From NCBI GenBank assembly GCA_030524675.1, contig JAUNGE010000001.1, positions 139,545 through 171,799 of the forward strand: a DNA stretch of 32,255 nt, given 5' to 3'. Made by a program: the position numbers and the translations under genes. Positions 23,496 through 32,255 of this stretch are shown here, one piece after another. This DNA is from a bacterium (GTDB lineage: Bacteria > Bacillota > Clostridia > Lachnospirales > Lachnospiraceae). The first letter of the stretch is position 1; every line of letters begins with the position of its first letter. The notes under the pieces are model-generated. The model did no database searches and had not been told where the DNA came from. It saw only the letters and a program-made list of their open reading frames with translations.

Positions 23496-24362
23496 TTAAT
23501 AGAACATGGTTCCCACACCATCATTGCTCAAAAGCTCAATCAAAATAGAATGTTTTACACGTCCATCCTGAATGTTTGCACGCTCCACACCGCGGCGGAC
23601 CGCCTCCACACAGCACGCCACCTTTGGAATCATGCCGCCGGAGATAATGCCCTCTTTCACCAGTGCCGGAACCTCAGACACCTGAATTCTGTGAATGGTA
23701 GTGCTCTCATCTTTTGGCACACGCATCAAGCCAGGAACGTCCGTGAGAAGAATCAGCTTCTTTGCCTTAAGCGCTACAGCCAGCTTCTCCGCAGCTGTGT
23801 CCGCATTGATATTATAGGCGGTCTCCTCGTCCACGCCCTGCGCAACAGAAGAAACAACCGGAATATAGCCTTTCTCCAGCATATCAAAGACTGGTTTCGG
23901 GTTCACATCTGTGATATCTCCCACATAACCGTAATCTGTGCCGTCCTCATCTTTCAGTCTGACTGCTTTGAACAGACCGCCGTCCATGCCGCCTAAGCCA
24001 ATGCCGCTTCCGCCTGCAGCCTGCAGCATTGTCACCAGATTCTTGTTTACCTTACCGCACAGAACCATCTGCACGATATCCATGGTCTCTCTGTCTGTAT
24101 AGCGAAGTCCCTTCACAAAATGGGATTCTTTTCCAATCTTTTTCAGAAGGTCTGAGATCTCCGGACCACCGCCGTGAACCAGAACAACCTTAATTCCTAC
24201 CAAATTCAGAAGCACAATATCCTGAATCACAGCATTTTTCAACTCTTCGTTAATCATCGCATTGCCGCCGTACTTCACGACAATAACCTTTCCATAATAT
24301 TCCTGAATATACGGCAGCGCCTCCACCAGTGTGCTTGCCTTTAACTCTGGATTTCTCTCCAT
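23496..24362 (-). CDS. argB: acetylglutamate kinase
   Basis: A 288-aa amino acid kinase that phosphorylates N-acetylglutamate. Motifs: VVKYGGNAM near the N-terminus, VLVHGGGPEI, YNINADTAAEKLA for substrate and ATP binding, and ISGGMIPKV near the C-terminus. An N-terminal extension typical of the arginine-inhibited hexameric type is short here (ELKASTLVEALPYIQEYYGK), so feedback inhibition is possible but not certain. I start at ATG 24362, which has AAAGGAATAGGGG upstream; an in-frame ATG seven codons earlier has no binding site. It lies between argJ and argD. Confidence 0.95.
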   Translation of the reverse strand: MERNPELKASTLVEALPYIQEYYGKVIVVKYGGNAMINEELKNAVIQDIVLLNLVGIKVVLVHGGGPEISDLLKKIGKESHFVKGLRYTDRETMDIVQMVLCGKVNKNLVTMLQAAGGSGIGLGGMDGGLFKAVRLKDEDGTDYGYVGDITDVNPKPVFDMLEKGYIPVVSSVAQGVDEETAYNINADTAAEKLAVALKAKKLILLTDVPGLMRVPKDESTTIHRIQVSEVPALVKEGIISGGMIPKVACCVEAVRRGVERANIQDGRVKHSILIELLSNDGVGTMFY

Positions 24363-24405
24363 ATCCCCTATTCCTTTCGCCATTCTAACGTAGTATATCC
24401 ATGTA

Positions 24406-25620
24406 TCACGTCCGGTAGTCTCCGTTAATCTTTACATAGTCATAAGTCAAATCACAGCCCCAGCAGGAAACATTTCCGTCTCCCTCGGCCAATTCCACCA
24501 AAATCTCCACATCCGGCTCACTCAGAATCTTCTTTGCCAAATCCTCGTCAAAATCCAGCACAACCGAGTGGTCATACACCACAATCTGTCCAGCTGCAGA
24601 CAGGAAGGTCACTGTGACATCTGCGATGTCAAACTCGGCACCAGAATATCCCATCGCACAGAGCACACGACCCCAGTTTGCATCTGCGCCGAACATCGCA
24701 GCCTTCACCAGAGAAGAGGAGCAGATGGATTTTGCCAACACTTCTGCTGTCGCCTCATCTTTTGCACCCTTTACGGTGCAGGTCATCAGGCGGGTAGCGC
24801 CCTCGCCGTCAGCGGCAATCTTCTTTGCCAAGGTTTCATTGACAAAATGCAGTGCTTCTGCAAACGCAGCATATGCAGCAGACTCCTCTGTAATCTGTGG
24901 ATTTCCTGCCAGACCATTGGCTAAAACCACACACATATCATTGGTGGAAGTATCTCCGTCCACAGTCACACGGTTGTATGTCTTCTTCACATCCTGCTTC
25001 AGCGCCTTCTCCAACATTTCGCTGCTGATGGCACAGTCTGTCGTGACAAAAGAGAGCATTGTGCCCATATTCGGATGAATCATACCAGAACCTTTGCAGA
25101 TACCGCCGATATGGCAGATATGTCCGTCTGCCTCAAACTCCACTGCAACCGTCTTCGGCTGGGTATCTGTCGTCATAATTGCCCATGCGGCTTCCTCAGA
25201 ACCCGCAATGCCCTGCTTCATGGTGATATCTTTCACATGTTCCTCAATACATTCCACAGTCAGTCGCTGTCCGATTACACCGGTGGAAGCCACAACGATA
25301 TCATCTGCGTCAATTCCCAGAAATCCTGCTGCCGCTGCCGCTTCCCTCTTCGCATTCTCCATGCCGTCCGGCGCGCAGGCATTGGCATTTCCGGAATTGA
25401 CAATCACAGCCTTCGCCATGCCGTCTGCCAGATGCTCTTTTGTCAAAAGCAGTGGGGATGCCTTCACGCGGTTTGTTGTGTAAGTCGCTGCCGCATTGCA
25501 CATCACCTCAGATGCAATCACAGCCAAGTCATTCTTCTTTATAGATTTACGAATACCGCAGTGGCAGGCACCTGCATAAAAGCCTGCTGCTGCACATACG
25601 CCGCCTTCTATTACTTTCAT
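24406..25620 (-). CDS. argJ: bifunctional glutamate N-acetyltransferase / ornithine acetyltransferase
   Basis: A 404-aa self-cleaving enzyme that moves the acetyl group from acetylornithine to glutamate, closing the acetyl cycle. Oxyanion residues are in ASTGVIG (111-117). The cleavage and nucleophile region is KGSGMIHPNMGTML, with Thr187 as the N-terminal nucleophile of the second chain. The residue before it is Gly rather than the common Ala. I choose ATG 25620 over a TTG two codons upstream because GAGGAG is then at a normal distance. No argA is seen, consistent with cyclic synthesis. Confidence 0.95.
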   Translation of the reverse strand: MKVIEGGVCAAAGFYAGACHCGIRKSIKKNDLAVIASEVMCNAAATYTTNRVKASPLLLTKEHLADGMAKAVIVNSGNANACAPDGMENAKREAAAAAGFLGIDADDIVVASTGVIGQRLTVECIEEHVKDITMKQGIAGSEEAAWAIMTTDTQPKTVAVEFEADGHICHIGGICKGSGMIHPNMGTMLSFVTTDCAISSEMLEKALKQDVKKTYNRVTVDGDTSTNDMCVVLANGLAGNPQITEESAAYAAFAEALHFVNETLAKKIAADGEGATRLMTCTVKGAKDEATAEVLAKSICSSSLVKAAMFGADANWGRVLCAMGYSGAEFDIADVTVTFLSAAGQIVVYDHSVVLDFDEDLAKKILSEPDVEILVELAEGDGNVSCWGCDLTYDYVKINGDYRT

Positions 25621-25674
25621 TTTCAACTGTCTCCTCTATTTATGTTCTATCTGTCCTATCCTCGCGCAGCCGCA

Positions 25675-26616
25675 TCAAAGTACAAGCCCTTTTGTCTCGT
25701 CAAATCCGAGCATCAGATTCATATTCTGCACAGCCGCACCGGATGCACCCTTTCCAAGATTGTCAAACAATGCTGTCACAATCGTCTGTTCCTCATGGCC
25801 GCAGACAATCAGCTTCAAACTGTCTTTTCCCGCCATCTTATTTGCCGCTGTCATAACATCCTCACCGCCGAACGGTGCTACACTCACCAGCGCTTTTCCC
25901 TGATAATACTCCGCCAGTCTCGCATGAATTTCCTGGGCAGACACGTTTTCTCTCAGCGCCTCATTCTGCAGGCAGATTGTGGTTGCCATGCCCTTGTAAT
26001 AATCATCCACCACCGGACAGAACACCGGTGGATGGGAAAGACCGCAGACTGCCTGAATCTCCGGCAGATGCTTATGTTTTAAATTCAGTCCATATATTCT
26101 CGGTGCAAACAGCGCATCCTCTTTTTCCGCACTCTCATACTGTGCAATCATCTTTTTCCCGCCGCCTGAGTATCCTGTCAGGGAAAATGTGGCAAGCGGA
26201 TAATCCACAGGCAGAATTCCCATCGCCACGAGCGGATACACGCTCGCAATCACACCAGTCGCATGGCATCCTGGATTTGCCAGACGTTTTGCCTGCTGCA
26301 CAGCCTCTCTGTGCGCTGCAGAAAGCTCCGAGAATCCATACGTCCATCCCGTCTTTGTTCTGTGCGCTGTGGATGCATCAATCACTTTTGTGGTATCATT
26401 CTCAATGAGTCCGACCGCTTCCACCGCTGCCGCATCCGGAAGGCACAAAAACACCAAATCTGCCTGATTCATCAGTTTCTTTCTCTCTGCTGTGTCTTTT
26501 CTCTTCTCTTCGTCTATCAAAAGCAGCTCCAGGTCATCCCTAGCTGCCAGTCTGTCATAAATCTGAAGGCCCGTCGTTCCTTCTTTTCCGTCAATATAAA
26601 TTTTTGGTTTTTTCAT
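25675..26616 (-). CDS. argC: N-acetyl-gamma-glutamyl-phosphate reductase, short (type 2) form
   Basis: A 313-aa dehydrogenase that reduces N-acetylglutamyl phosphate to the semialdehyde with NADPH. The N-terminal dinucleotide site is DGKEGTTGLQIYDRL (9-23). The catalytic cysteine is C117 in NPGCHATG. HKHLPEI and GYSGGGKKMI are conserved segments. The length and start match the short AGPR type 2 subfamily rather than the roughly 345-aa type 1 form. The start has only a weak AGATAGAGAG site. It lies 27 bases after argH in the operon. Confidence 0.93.
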   Translation of the reverse strand: MKKPKIYIDGKEGTTGLQIYDRLAARDDLELLLIDEEKRKDTAERKKLMNQADLVFLCLPDAAAVEAVGLIENDTTKVIDASTAHRTKTGWTYGFSELSAAHREAVQQAKRLANPGCHATGVIASVYPLVAMGILPVDYPLATFSLTGYSGGGKKMIAQYESAEKEDALFAPRIYGLNLKHKHLPEIQAVCGLSHPPVFCPVVDDYYKGMATTICLQNEALRENVSAQEIHARLAEYYQGKALVSVAPFGGEDVMTAANKMAGKDSLKLIVCGHEEQTIVTALFDNLGKGASGAAVQNMNLMLGFDETKGLVL

Positions 26617-26643
26617 AGCTCTCTATCTTATCTCACAAGTATT

Positions 26644-28026
26644 CTACTGATTTTCCTTAATAAAGTTTTCTATCGCCTGAATCTGTCTCGCCACTTCCTG
26701 CGGCGCCGGCCCTCCGAGCACCTTTCTCTCAGACACACAGGTCATCAGGTCGATGGCATGGTAGACATCTTCCTCGAAAATAGGAGAAAACTCCTTAAAT
26801 TCTTCCAGAGTCAGCTCTTCCAGAGTCTTTCCTCTCTGAATACACTCTCCCACCAAACTTCCGGTAATCTTATACGCATCTCGGAACGGAACGCCCTTCT
26901 TTGCCAGATAATCCGCACAGTCTGTCGCATTGATAAATCCTCTGGATGCCGCTTTCTTCATGTTCTCACCCAGAAGCTCCATGGTCTCAAACATCGGAGT
27001 GAACACTTCCAGACACTGTTTTACGGTGTCAATGGCATCAAACACTGCTTCCTTGTCCTCCTGCATATCCTTATTGTAGGCGAGCGGCAGTCCCTTGAGC
27101 ATAGTCAAAAGGGTAGTCAGAGAACCGTACACACGTCCCGTCTTTCCTCGAATCAACTCGCACACATCTGGATTTTTCTTCTGCGGCATAATGGAAGAGC
27201 CAGTGGAATAGGCGTCATCCAACTCCACAAACTTGAACTCCCAGGAGCACCATGCGATGATTTCCTCAGACAGTCTTGACAGATGCATCATCAGGATGGA
27301 GAGTGCGGAAAGCAGCTCAATGCAGTAATCTCTGTCCGACACACCGTCCAGAGAATTGTCAGTCACACTCGCAAAACCAAGCTCTGCCGCCACCATCTTT
27401 CTGTCAATCGGATGTGTCGTGGAGGCCAGTGCACCGGATCCAAGCGGCATCTCATCCATGCGCTCCTTGCAGTCAGTAAGACGGGTGATGTCGCGCTTCA
27501 GCATATTGGCATACGCCATCATATAGTGGGCAAATGTCACTGGCTGCGCGCGCTGCAGATGCGTGTACCCTGGCATGACTGTGTCGAGATTTTTCTTTGC
27601 CTTCTCACACAGAGCTTCCATAAAGCCAAATACCAGCTCGCGAATCTCATCAATCTCCTTTTTGACATACAGTCTCATATCCAGCGCCACCTGGTCATTT
27701 CTGGAGCGCGCTGTGTGCAGGCGTTTTCCCGCATCTCCAATTCTCTCTGTCAGCAGTTTTTCTATATTCATATGAATATCTTCGTATTCCAAAGAAAATG
27801 AAATTTTTCCTTCCTGAATATCAGATAAAATATCTGCAAGTCCGGCAAGAATCGCATCTGCTTCCTTCTGCTCAATAATCCCCTGCTTTCCCAGCATCTT
27901 TGCATGAGCCATAGAACCCTTGATGTCCTCCTCATACAACCGACAGTCAAAGCGGATGGAAGAATTAAAATCATTCACAAGCAGGTCCGTCTCCTTACCA
28001 AAACGCCCTTCCCACATTTTCGCCAT
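26644..28026 (-). CDS. argH: argininosuccinate lyase
   Basis: A 460-aa member of the fumarase/aspartase superfamily that splits argininosuccinate into arginine and fumarate. Motifs: HTARSRNDQ (104-112), the catalytic-base region GYTHLQRAQP (H156) and the signature GSSIMPQKKNP (276-286) with the flexible-loop serine S277. I use ATG 28026, which has AAAGGAGAC seven bases upstream. A longer frame from 28104 begins inside the leader and encodes an unrelated basic extension. It is separated from argG by 195 bases containing a hairpin. Confidence 0.96.
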   Translation of the reverse strand: MAKMWEGRFGKETDLLVNDFNSSIRFDCRLYEEDIKGSMAHAKMLGKQGIIEQKEADAILAGLADILSDIQEGKISFSLEYEDIHMNIEKLLTERIGDAGKRLHTARSRNDQVALDMRLYVKKEIDEIRELVFGFMEALCEKAKKNLDTVMPGYTHLQRAQPVTFAHYMMAYANMLKRDITRLTDCKERMDEMPLGSGALASTTHPIDRKMVAAELGFASVTDNSLDGVSDRDYCIELLSALSILMMHLSRLSEEIIAWCSWEFKFVELDDAYSTGSSIMPQKKNPDVCELIRGKTGRVYGSLTTLLTMLKGLPLAYNKDMQEDKEAVFDAIDTVKQCLEVFTPMFETMELLGENMKKAASRGFINATDCADYLAKKGVPFRDAYKITGSLVGECIQRGKTLEELTLEEFKEFSPIFEEDVYHAIDLMTCVSERKVLGGPAPQEVARQIQAIENFIKENQ

Positions 28027-28127
28027 ATTTCCGTCTCCTTTTTTCCTTTTCGCCGCCTTATAAAAATCCATTTTTCCCTGATTTTGCTTTTTCTCGCGGC
28101 CCAATTCTCTTATCCGTTTAGATTCGG

Positions 28128-28166
28128 AAAGTGCTTCTTTCCGTATTTACACGAAAGCAGCACTTT
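28128..28166 (-). other. hairpin between argG and argH
   Basis: AAAGTGCT and AGCACTTT pair, extended by CTTTCGT/ACGGAAAG with a mismatch. In the operon (minus) direction no U tract follows, so full termination is unlikely. It could reduce read-through or protect or process the mRNA. Confidence 0.5.
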
Positions 28167-28221
28167 CTTTCCTCTCTATTTTTTATTTTTATGATGATTT
28201 CTGATTATTTTTTCTTATTTC

Positions 28222-29472
28222 TTATTCCACACCTGGGAAATGCTTTCCAGTCTTTGCAGCCAGTGCGATATCGTTCAGGGCGCGAACCTTGATCGGCAGT
28301 CCGAACAAATTGATAAAGCCGGCGGAATCTGCCTGGTTGTAGCAGTCATCCTCATTGAAGGTAGCCATATCTGCGGAATATAAGCTGTATGGAGAAGTCA
28401 CGCCTGCCGGAATGATATTTCCTTTGTACAGTTTCAGCTTCACATCGCCAGTCACAGTCTCCTGTGTGGAATCCACGAATGCGCTCATCGCCTTGCGCAG
28501 TGGTGTGTACCACTGTCCGTTGTAAACCAGCTCTGCAAACTTCAGTGCCAACTGCTGTTTGTAGTGGGAAGTCTCCTTGTCCAAAGTGATTTCTTCCAGT
28601 TTGCTGTGTGCCGCATATAAGATAGCTCCGCCAGGAGTCTCGTACACGCCGCGGCTCTTCATACCTACCAGACGGTTCTCCACGATATCCAAAATTCCGC
28701 ATCCGTTTGCTCCGCCGATTTCATTTAACTTCTGAATCAGTTCCACGGTTCCCATCTCTTTTCCATCCAGGGAAGTCGGGATACCTTTCTCAAAGTGAAT
28801 CGTCACATAGGTCGGAACATCCGGTGCTTCCTCTGGGGAAACAGACAGCTCCAGAAATCCTGGCTTGCTGATAGGCGCCTCGTTTGCCGGATCCTCCAGG
28901 TCCATTCCCTCATGGGACAGATGCCACAGGTTTTTATCTTTAGAATAGTTGGTCTCTTTTGTAATCTTTAACGGAATGTTGTGCGCCTCTGCGTAGGCAA
29001 TCTCTTTTTCACGGGAATTCAGCTCCCAGAAACGCCACGGTGCGATGACATCCATCTGCGGTGCGAACGCCTTGATTGCCAGTTCAAAACGAACCTGGTC
29101 ATTTCCCTTTCCTGTACAGCCGTGGCAGATAGCATCTGCGCCTTCCTTCAGGGCAATCTCGACAATTCTCTTTGCGATAATCGGACGTGCAAAAGAGGTT
29201 CCCAGCAGATACTGCTCATATGTAGCTCCCGCCTTCACGGTAGGAATGATGTACTCATCCACAAACTCCTGATTCAAATCTTCAATGTACAGCTTGGAAG
29301 CGCCGGTCTTCAGTGCCTTCTCCTCCAGACCATCCAGCTCTGTTCCCTGTCCTACGTTTCCGGAAACAGCGATAACTTCACAGCCATAATTTTCTTTCAG
29401 CCACGGAATCAATACAGAAGTATCCAGTCCACCAGAATATGCTAACACCACTTTATTATATTTCTTTGCCAT
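28222..29472 (-). CDS. argG: argininosuccinate synthase
   Basis: A 416-aa ATP pyrophosphatase-type enzyme that joins citrulline and aspartate. The P-loop-like [10 protein letters not shown] is at residues 11-20. Further family segments are [34 protein letters not shown] and [18 protein letters not shown]. The length is normal. AGAGGAG precedes the ATG. It is the promoter-proximal gene of the operon and lies about 110 bases downstream of the start region overlapped by the ARG box, so arginine repression would control the whole operon. Confidence 0.97.
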   Translation of the reverse strand: MAKKYNKVVLAYSGGLDTSVLIPWLKENYGCEVIAVSGNVGQGTELDGLEEKALKTGASKLYIEDLNQEFVDEYIIPTVKAGATYEQYLLGTSFARPIIAKRIVEIALKEGADAICHGCTGKGNDQVRFELAIKAFAPQMDVIAPWRFWELNSREKEIAYAEAHNIPLKITKETNYSKDKNLWHLSHEGMDLEDPANEAPISKPGFLELSVSPEEAPDVPTYVTIHFEKGIPTSLDGKEMGTVELIQKLNEIGGANGCGILDIVENRLVGMKSRGVYETPGGAILYAAHSKLEEITLDKETSHYKQQLALKFAELVYNGQWYTPLRKAMSAFVDSTQETVTGDVKLKLYKGNIIPAGVTSPYSLYSADMATFNEDDCYNQADSAGFINLFGLPIKVRALNDIALAAKTGKHFPGVE

Positions 29473-29590
29473 TTTGTTTTTCTCCTCTCAAACTCTGTTT
29501 TTCGTTTTCATTTTCATTCTTTGTGTTTTTTCATTTTTCAAAGTATTTATATTTTTTCTATTTTCCGTTCTTTTCGGAATCATTGGCATA

Positions 29591-29619
29591 ATTATACACA
29601 TACATGAATAATAATGCAA
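29591..29619 (-). promoter_or_regulatory. arginine operon promoter
   Basis: Minus strand TTGCAT (29619-29614) and the perfect -10 element TATAAT (29596-29591) are 17 bases apart. It is the only convincing promoter before the seven arg genes. Confidence 0.85.
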
Positions 29620-29620
29620 G
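29603..29620. promoter_or_regulatory. ARG box (ArgR/AhrC operator)
   Basis: CATGAATAATAATGCAAG differs by one base from the Bacillus AhrC consensus CATGAATAAAAATKCAAK and contains TGNATWWWWATNCA exactly. It covers the -35 element and most of the spacer, so bound repressor would block RNA polymerase. No argR gene lies in the window. Confidence 0.8.
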
Positions 29621-29825
29621 TGGTTTTTTCACATTTTTTGTTTTTTATATATATTATTGCTAACTTTTGAAAATTTCGATTAAAAATTGGGCAATTTGTT
29701 CATTGATTTCCCAAAAAATCCTGCTTTTACACTCTTTTGGCTCCCCTGTTTCACCTTTTCCCTCCAAAATACCTCTCTTTTCTGGTGACTCTTCCGTTTA
29801 TGTTCCGCAAACTCCGCCTGTATTT

Positions 29826-29863
29826 TTTATGCATTTCTTTTGCATAAAATGTATAAAATTGCA
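29826..29863. promoter_or_regulatory. possible second, distal ARG box region
   Basis: An 8-bp inverted repeat TTTATGCA-N7-TGCATAAA (29826-29848) abuts TGTATAAAATTGCA (29850-29863), which fits TGNATWWWWATNCA with one mismatch. It is about 245 bp upstream of the main operator. The rest of the gap between argG and the EF-G2 gene (29473-29987) holds only AT-rich DNA, the arg promoter and the EF-G2 terminator. Confidence 0.3.
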
Positions 29864-29885
29864 GAAAATCCTCTCTTTCCCGCAC

Positions 29886-29926
29886 AAAAAAAGAAGCGGC
29901 TGCCAAATGTTTCTCTGCAGCACGCT
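29886..29926 (-). terminator. terminator of the EF-G2 gene
   Basis: On the minus strand AGCG-T-GCTGC pairs with GCAGC-CGCT (one bulge), followed by TCTTTTTTTG. It lies 62 bases past the stop. Confidence 0.8.
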
Positions 29927-29987
29927 CCTATTATATTTTTATATCATCCTAACACCAGACAGCGCCGCCTGTCAGTTCAGCTCTGTT

Positions 29988-32081
29988 TTAGTCTTCCTTC
30001 TCCGCAGCTCTCGCCTCGATCTCCTTCTTTTGAACATCGCCAGGTGCCTGCTCGTAACGGCTGAACTCATACTCATACACGCCGCGGCCGCCCGTCATGG
30101 AGCGAAGGTCTGTATTGTAGCCGAACAGCTCAGACATCGGGATATCTGCCTCGATAATCTGTTTTCCGTGGTGGTCTGGATTCATGCCCAGCACACGGCC
30201 TCTTCTGCGGTTCAGATCGCCCATAACATCACCAGTAAATTTATCCGGCACTGTCACTTTCAGAGAAGCGATCGGTTCCAGGAGAACCGGATTTGCATCC
30301 ATAAAGCCCTTCTTAAATGCGAGGATAGTCGCCATCTTGAATGCCATCTCAGAGGAATCTACCGGATGGTAGGAACCGTCTACCAGAGTCGCTTTCAGGC
30401 CAACAACCGGATATCCTGCTAAAGGTCCCTTCTGTACACATTCCTGAAGTCCTTTTTCTACGGCTGGGAAATAGTTTCTCGGCACAGAACCGCCAAAAAT
30501 CTTCTCCTCAAATACGTATGGGGTCTCCAGATCGCCCGACGGCTCAAATTCCATATGTACATCACCGTACTGTCCATGTCCGCCGGACTGCTTTTTGTGC
30601 TTGCCCTGCACTCTGACTTTCTTTCTCAAGGTCTCGCGGAATGCGAACTTCGGCTTGGACAGAGCAATCTCTACTTTATAACGTGTCAGCAGTTTGCTCA
30701 CTGTCACCTCCAACTGCTGGTCGCCGATACCATACAGCAGAGCCTGACGGTTCTCCGCATCGTTCACAACGCGCAGGGTCAGATCTTCTTCCATAATCTT
30801 TGCAAGTGCACTGGAAACCTTATCGTCATCCCCTTTGTTTACCGGCTTGTATGCCATGTAGGTATACGGCTTAGAAATTTCCGGTTTGTGGTATACAATC
30901 GGTGCGGAGCGCAGCGCAATGGTATCACCTGTCTGAGTCACATTCAGTTTTGCAACAGCGCCGATATCGCCGGCTCTCAGCTCAGAAACCTCAATCTGCT
31001 CTTTTCCTCTCAGCAGATACACTTTTCCAACTTTTTCTTCTGCATCTTTGTTTACGTTGTAAATCGTGGAATCCTGTTTCAGGATGCCTGTACAAATCTT
31101 CATCAGGCTGTATTTGCCGATGAACGGATCCACAATAGTCTTAAAGACTCTCGCGGAGAGAGATACTTCGTCATTATATTTCGCGGTGAAGCGCTCGCCT
31201 GTGGAGACATCAACACCGATACACTCATATCGATCCGGTGACGGGAAATATTTGTCAATCGCCTGCAGCAGTACGTTAAAGCCCTGGCAGTTGATGCCGG
31301 AACCCATCATAACCGGCACAATATTTCCATCTATTACATGGGAGCGAAGGGCAGCAGAAATCTCTTCCTGTGTAAACTCTTCGCCGGAGAAATAACGCTC
31401 CATATATTCTTCACTGGTCTCTGCAACCGCCTCAATCAGGGCGTCTCTCGCAATCGTCAGGTTCTTCTTAGAATATTCAGGAATTTCACACTCTACATAA
31501 TCACTCAAATTTGTAAAACGGCGTCCTGCCATCTTTACGACATTGACGAAACCTACAAACTTTTCATTCTCACGGATAGGAAGCTGGAATGGCGCAATCT
31601 TACGTCCAAAGCGTGTCTCCAGTTTCAGTACCAGTTCACGATAGCTGGCGTGGTCATCGTCCATATTTGTGACAAAAATCAGTCTCGGGAGATTGTACTT
31701 CTCACACAGCTCCCATGCTTTCTCCGTACCAACCTCAATACCTGCCTTACAGTTGACAACAATAACAGCTGCATCTGCTACGCTGACAGCCTCCTCCACT
31801 TCACCCACAAAGTCAAAATATCCTGGTGTGTCAAGAAGATTGATTTTAATCGGGCCATTCTCTCCTTTATACTCCAGAGGAATCAGAGATGTAGAAATGG
31901 AAAACTGTCTCTTCACTTCTTCTTTATCATAATCACTGATGGTATTTCCCTCTGTCACTTTTCCCATTCTCTTTGTGACACCAGTAACCAGTGCAAGCGC
32001 TTCTGCTACTGTTGTCTTGCCGGCCCCGCCATGCCCAAGCAATACTACGTTACGAATCTGCTGCGTTCCATACACGTTCAT
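29988..32081 (-). CDS. EF-G-like translational GTPase (EF-G2 type)
   Basis: A 697-aa five-domain GTPase of the elongation factor G superfamily. G1 is GHGGAGKT (16-23) and G3 is DTPGYFDF (84-91). The G4 position reads NMDD (139-142) instead of NKxD, and the switch I region (GNTISDYDKEEVKRQFSIS) lacks the canonical RGITI. Domain IV starts near GGHGQYGDVHMEFEP, and the C-terminal domain has MGDLNRRRGRVLGM. This is the pattern of the EF-G2/FusA2 clade, not the main EF-G, which usually sits in the str operon with rpsL, rpsG and tuf; those are absent here. Its role is uncertain. AGGAGG eight bases before the ATG is strong, and a sigma-A promoter lies 40-70 bases upstream. Confidence 0.9.
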   Translation of the reverse strand: MNVYGTQQIRNVVLLGHGGAGKTTVAEALALVTGVTKRMGKVTEGNTISDYDKEEVKRQFSISTSLIPLEYKGENGPIKINLLDTPGYFDFVGEVEEAVSVADAAVIVVNCKAGIEVGTEKAWELCEKYNLPRLIFVTNMDDDHASYRELVLKLETRFGRKIAPFQLPIRENEKFVGFVNVVKMAGRRFTNLSDYVECEIPEYSKKNLTIARDALIEAVAETSEEYMERYFSGEEFTQEEISAALRSHVIDGNIVPVMMGSGINCQGFNVLLQAIDKYFPSPDRYECIGVDVSTGERFTAKYNDEVSLSARVFKTIVDPFIGKYSLMKICTGILKQDSTIYNVNKDAEEKVGKVYLLRGKEQIEVSELRAGDIGAVAKLNVTQTGDTIALRSAPIVYHKPEISKPYTYMAYKPVNKGDDDKVSSALAKIMEEDLTLRVVNDAENRQALLYGIGDQQLEVTVSKLLTRYKVEIALSKPKFAFRETLRKKVRVQGKHKKQSGGHGQYGDVHMEFEPSGDLETPYVFEEKIFGGSVPRNYFPAVEKGLQECVQKGPLAGYPVVGLKATLVDGSYHPVDSSEMAFKMATILAFKKGFMDANPVLLEPIASLKVTVPDKFTGDVMGDLNRRRGRVLGMNPDHHGKQIIEADIPMSELFGYNTDLRSMTGGRGVYEYEFSRYEQAPGDVQKKEIEARAAEKED

Positions 32082-32119
32082 ATCAAATCCTCCTGTTTAA
32101 CAAATTTTGTCTTGCGTAT

Positions 32120-32148
32120 ATTCTACTAAATTTTTCCGAAAATTTCAA
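32120..32148 (-). promoter_or_regulatory. promoter of the EF-G2 gene
   Basis: Minus strand TTGAAA (32148-32143) and TAGAAT (32125-32120) are 17 bases apart, giving a leader of about 32 bases. Confidence 0.75.
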
Positions 32149-32198
32149 GATATTTTACGCAATTTACACAATATTTTCGTTCTACGAGCAGTGCATAT

Positions 32199-32255
32199 TA
32201 CTGACACTCCAACGGCTAAAGCACGTTGGGTTCTTATATACATTCACTTCCAAAT
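32199..32255 (-). mobile_element. IS200/IS605-type right end, second 57-bp copy (cut by window edge)
   Basis: This is identical over 57 bp to 15892-15948, in the same orientation, and includes the hairpin arms CCAACG and CGTTGG and the GTGTCAG end. It lies just upstream of the EF-G2 promoter. Whether an intact tnpB follows beyond the window cannot be seen. Confidence 0.6.

Noticed and set aside
23462-23524. N-terminal extension of argD
   Set aside because: The extended frame overlaps the end of argB and lacks a binding site. GGAGG before the ATG at 23461 and the family-typical N-terminus favour the shorter form.

Overview
The window looks like chromosomal DNA of a low-to-middle GC anaerobic Firmicute, most likely Lachnospiraceae (inference). 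The basis is AGGAGG-type ribosome binding sites before nearly every gene, a T-box before leuS, rubrerythrin and rubredoxin for oxygen defence, an EF-G2-type GTPase, an AhrC/ArgR-like operator and a glycine/cysteine-rich small protein of a kind seen in that family. I saw no prophage, CRISPR array, tRNA, rRNA or intact transposase.

Layout. 1-4.8 kb (+ strand): a PHP-domain phosphoesterase, a small unknown protein, and a MoxR AAA+ ATPase followed by a metallopeptidase-like/VWA protein. 4.8-6.7 kb (- strand): an ECF sigma factor with its own ECF-type promoter, translationally close to a repeat-rich (solenoid-like) soluble protein. 6.8-10.3 kb (-): AI-2E-type membrane protein, P1/DmpA peptidase and PLP aminotransferase. 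10.4-10.8 kb (+): an internally duplicated Cys/Gly-rich protein. 11.0-13.75 kb (-): GH29 fucosidase, rubrerythrin and a 44-aa ORF. 13.9-14.8 kb (+): two small unknown proteins. 14.8-15.9 kb (-): azlCD. 16.2-19.1 kb (-): leuS with a T-box (specifier read as CUG) and an extra structured 5' domain. 19.2-21.2 kb (-): free methionine-R-sulfoxide reductase, CPBP protease and rubredoxin. 21.3-29.6 kb (-): a seven-gene arginine operon argG-H-C-J-B-D-F behind one strong promoter that overlaps a near-consensus ARG box. 30.0-32.1 kb (-): an EF-G2-like GTPase.

How genes work together. The arg operon encodes all steps from glutamate/N-acetylornithine recycling to arginine, with ArgJ closing the acetyl cycle. 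Carbamoyl-phosphate synthase and argR are not in the window. The MoxR/VWA pair is the usual chaperone-like ATPase plus VWA partner. Rubrerythrin, rubredoxin and the Met-sulfoxide reductase form a scattered oxidative-stress set.

Most unusual items: several IS200/IS605 (TnpB-type) right-end relics lie in intergenic regions, including a 57-bp exact repeat at 15892 and at the right edge of the window and a miniature two-hairpin element inside the rubrerythrin leader. Others are a metallopeptidase domain duplicated with a dead first copy, two unrelated 14-bp tandem repeat tracts, a structured RNA domain ahead of the leuS T-box, and the sigma/solenoid pair.
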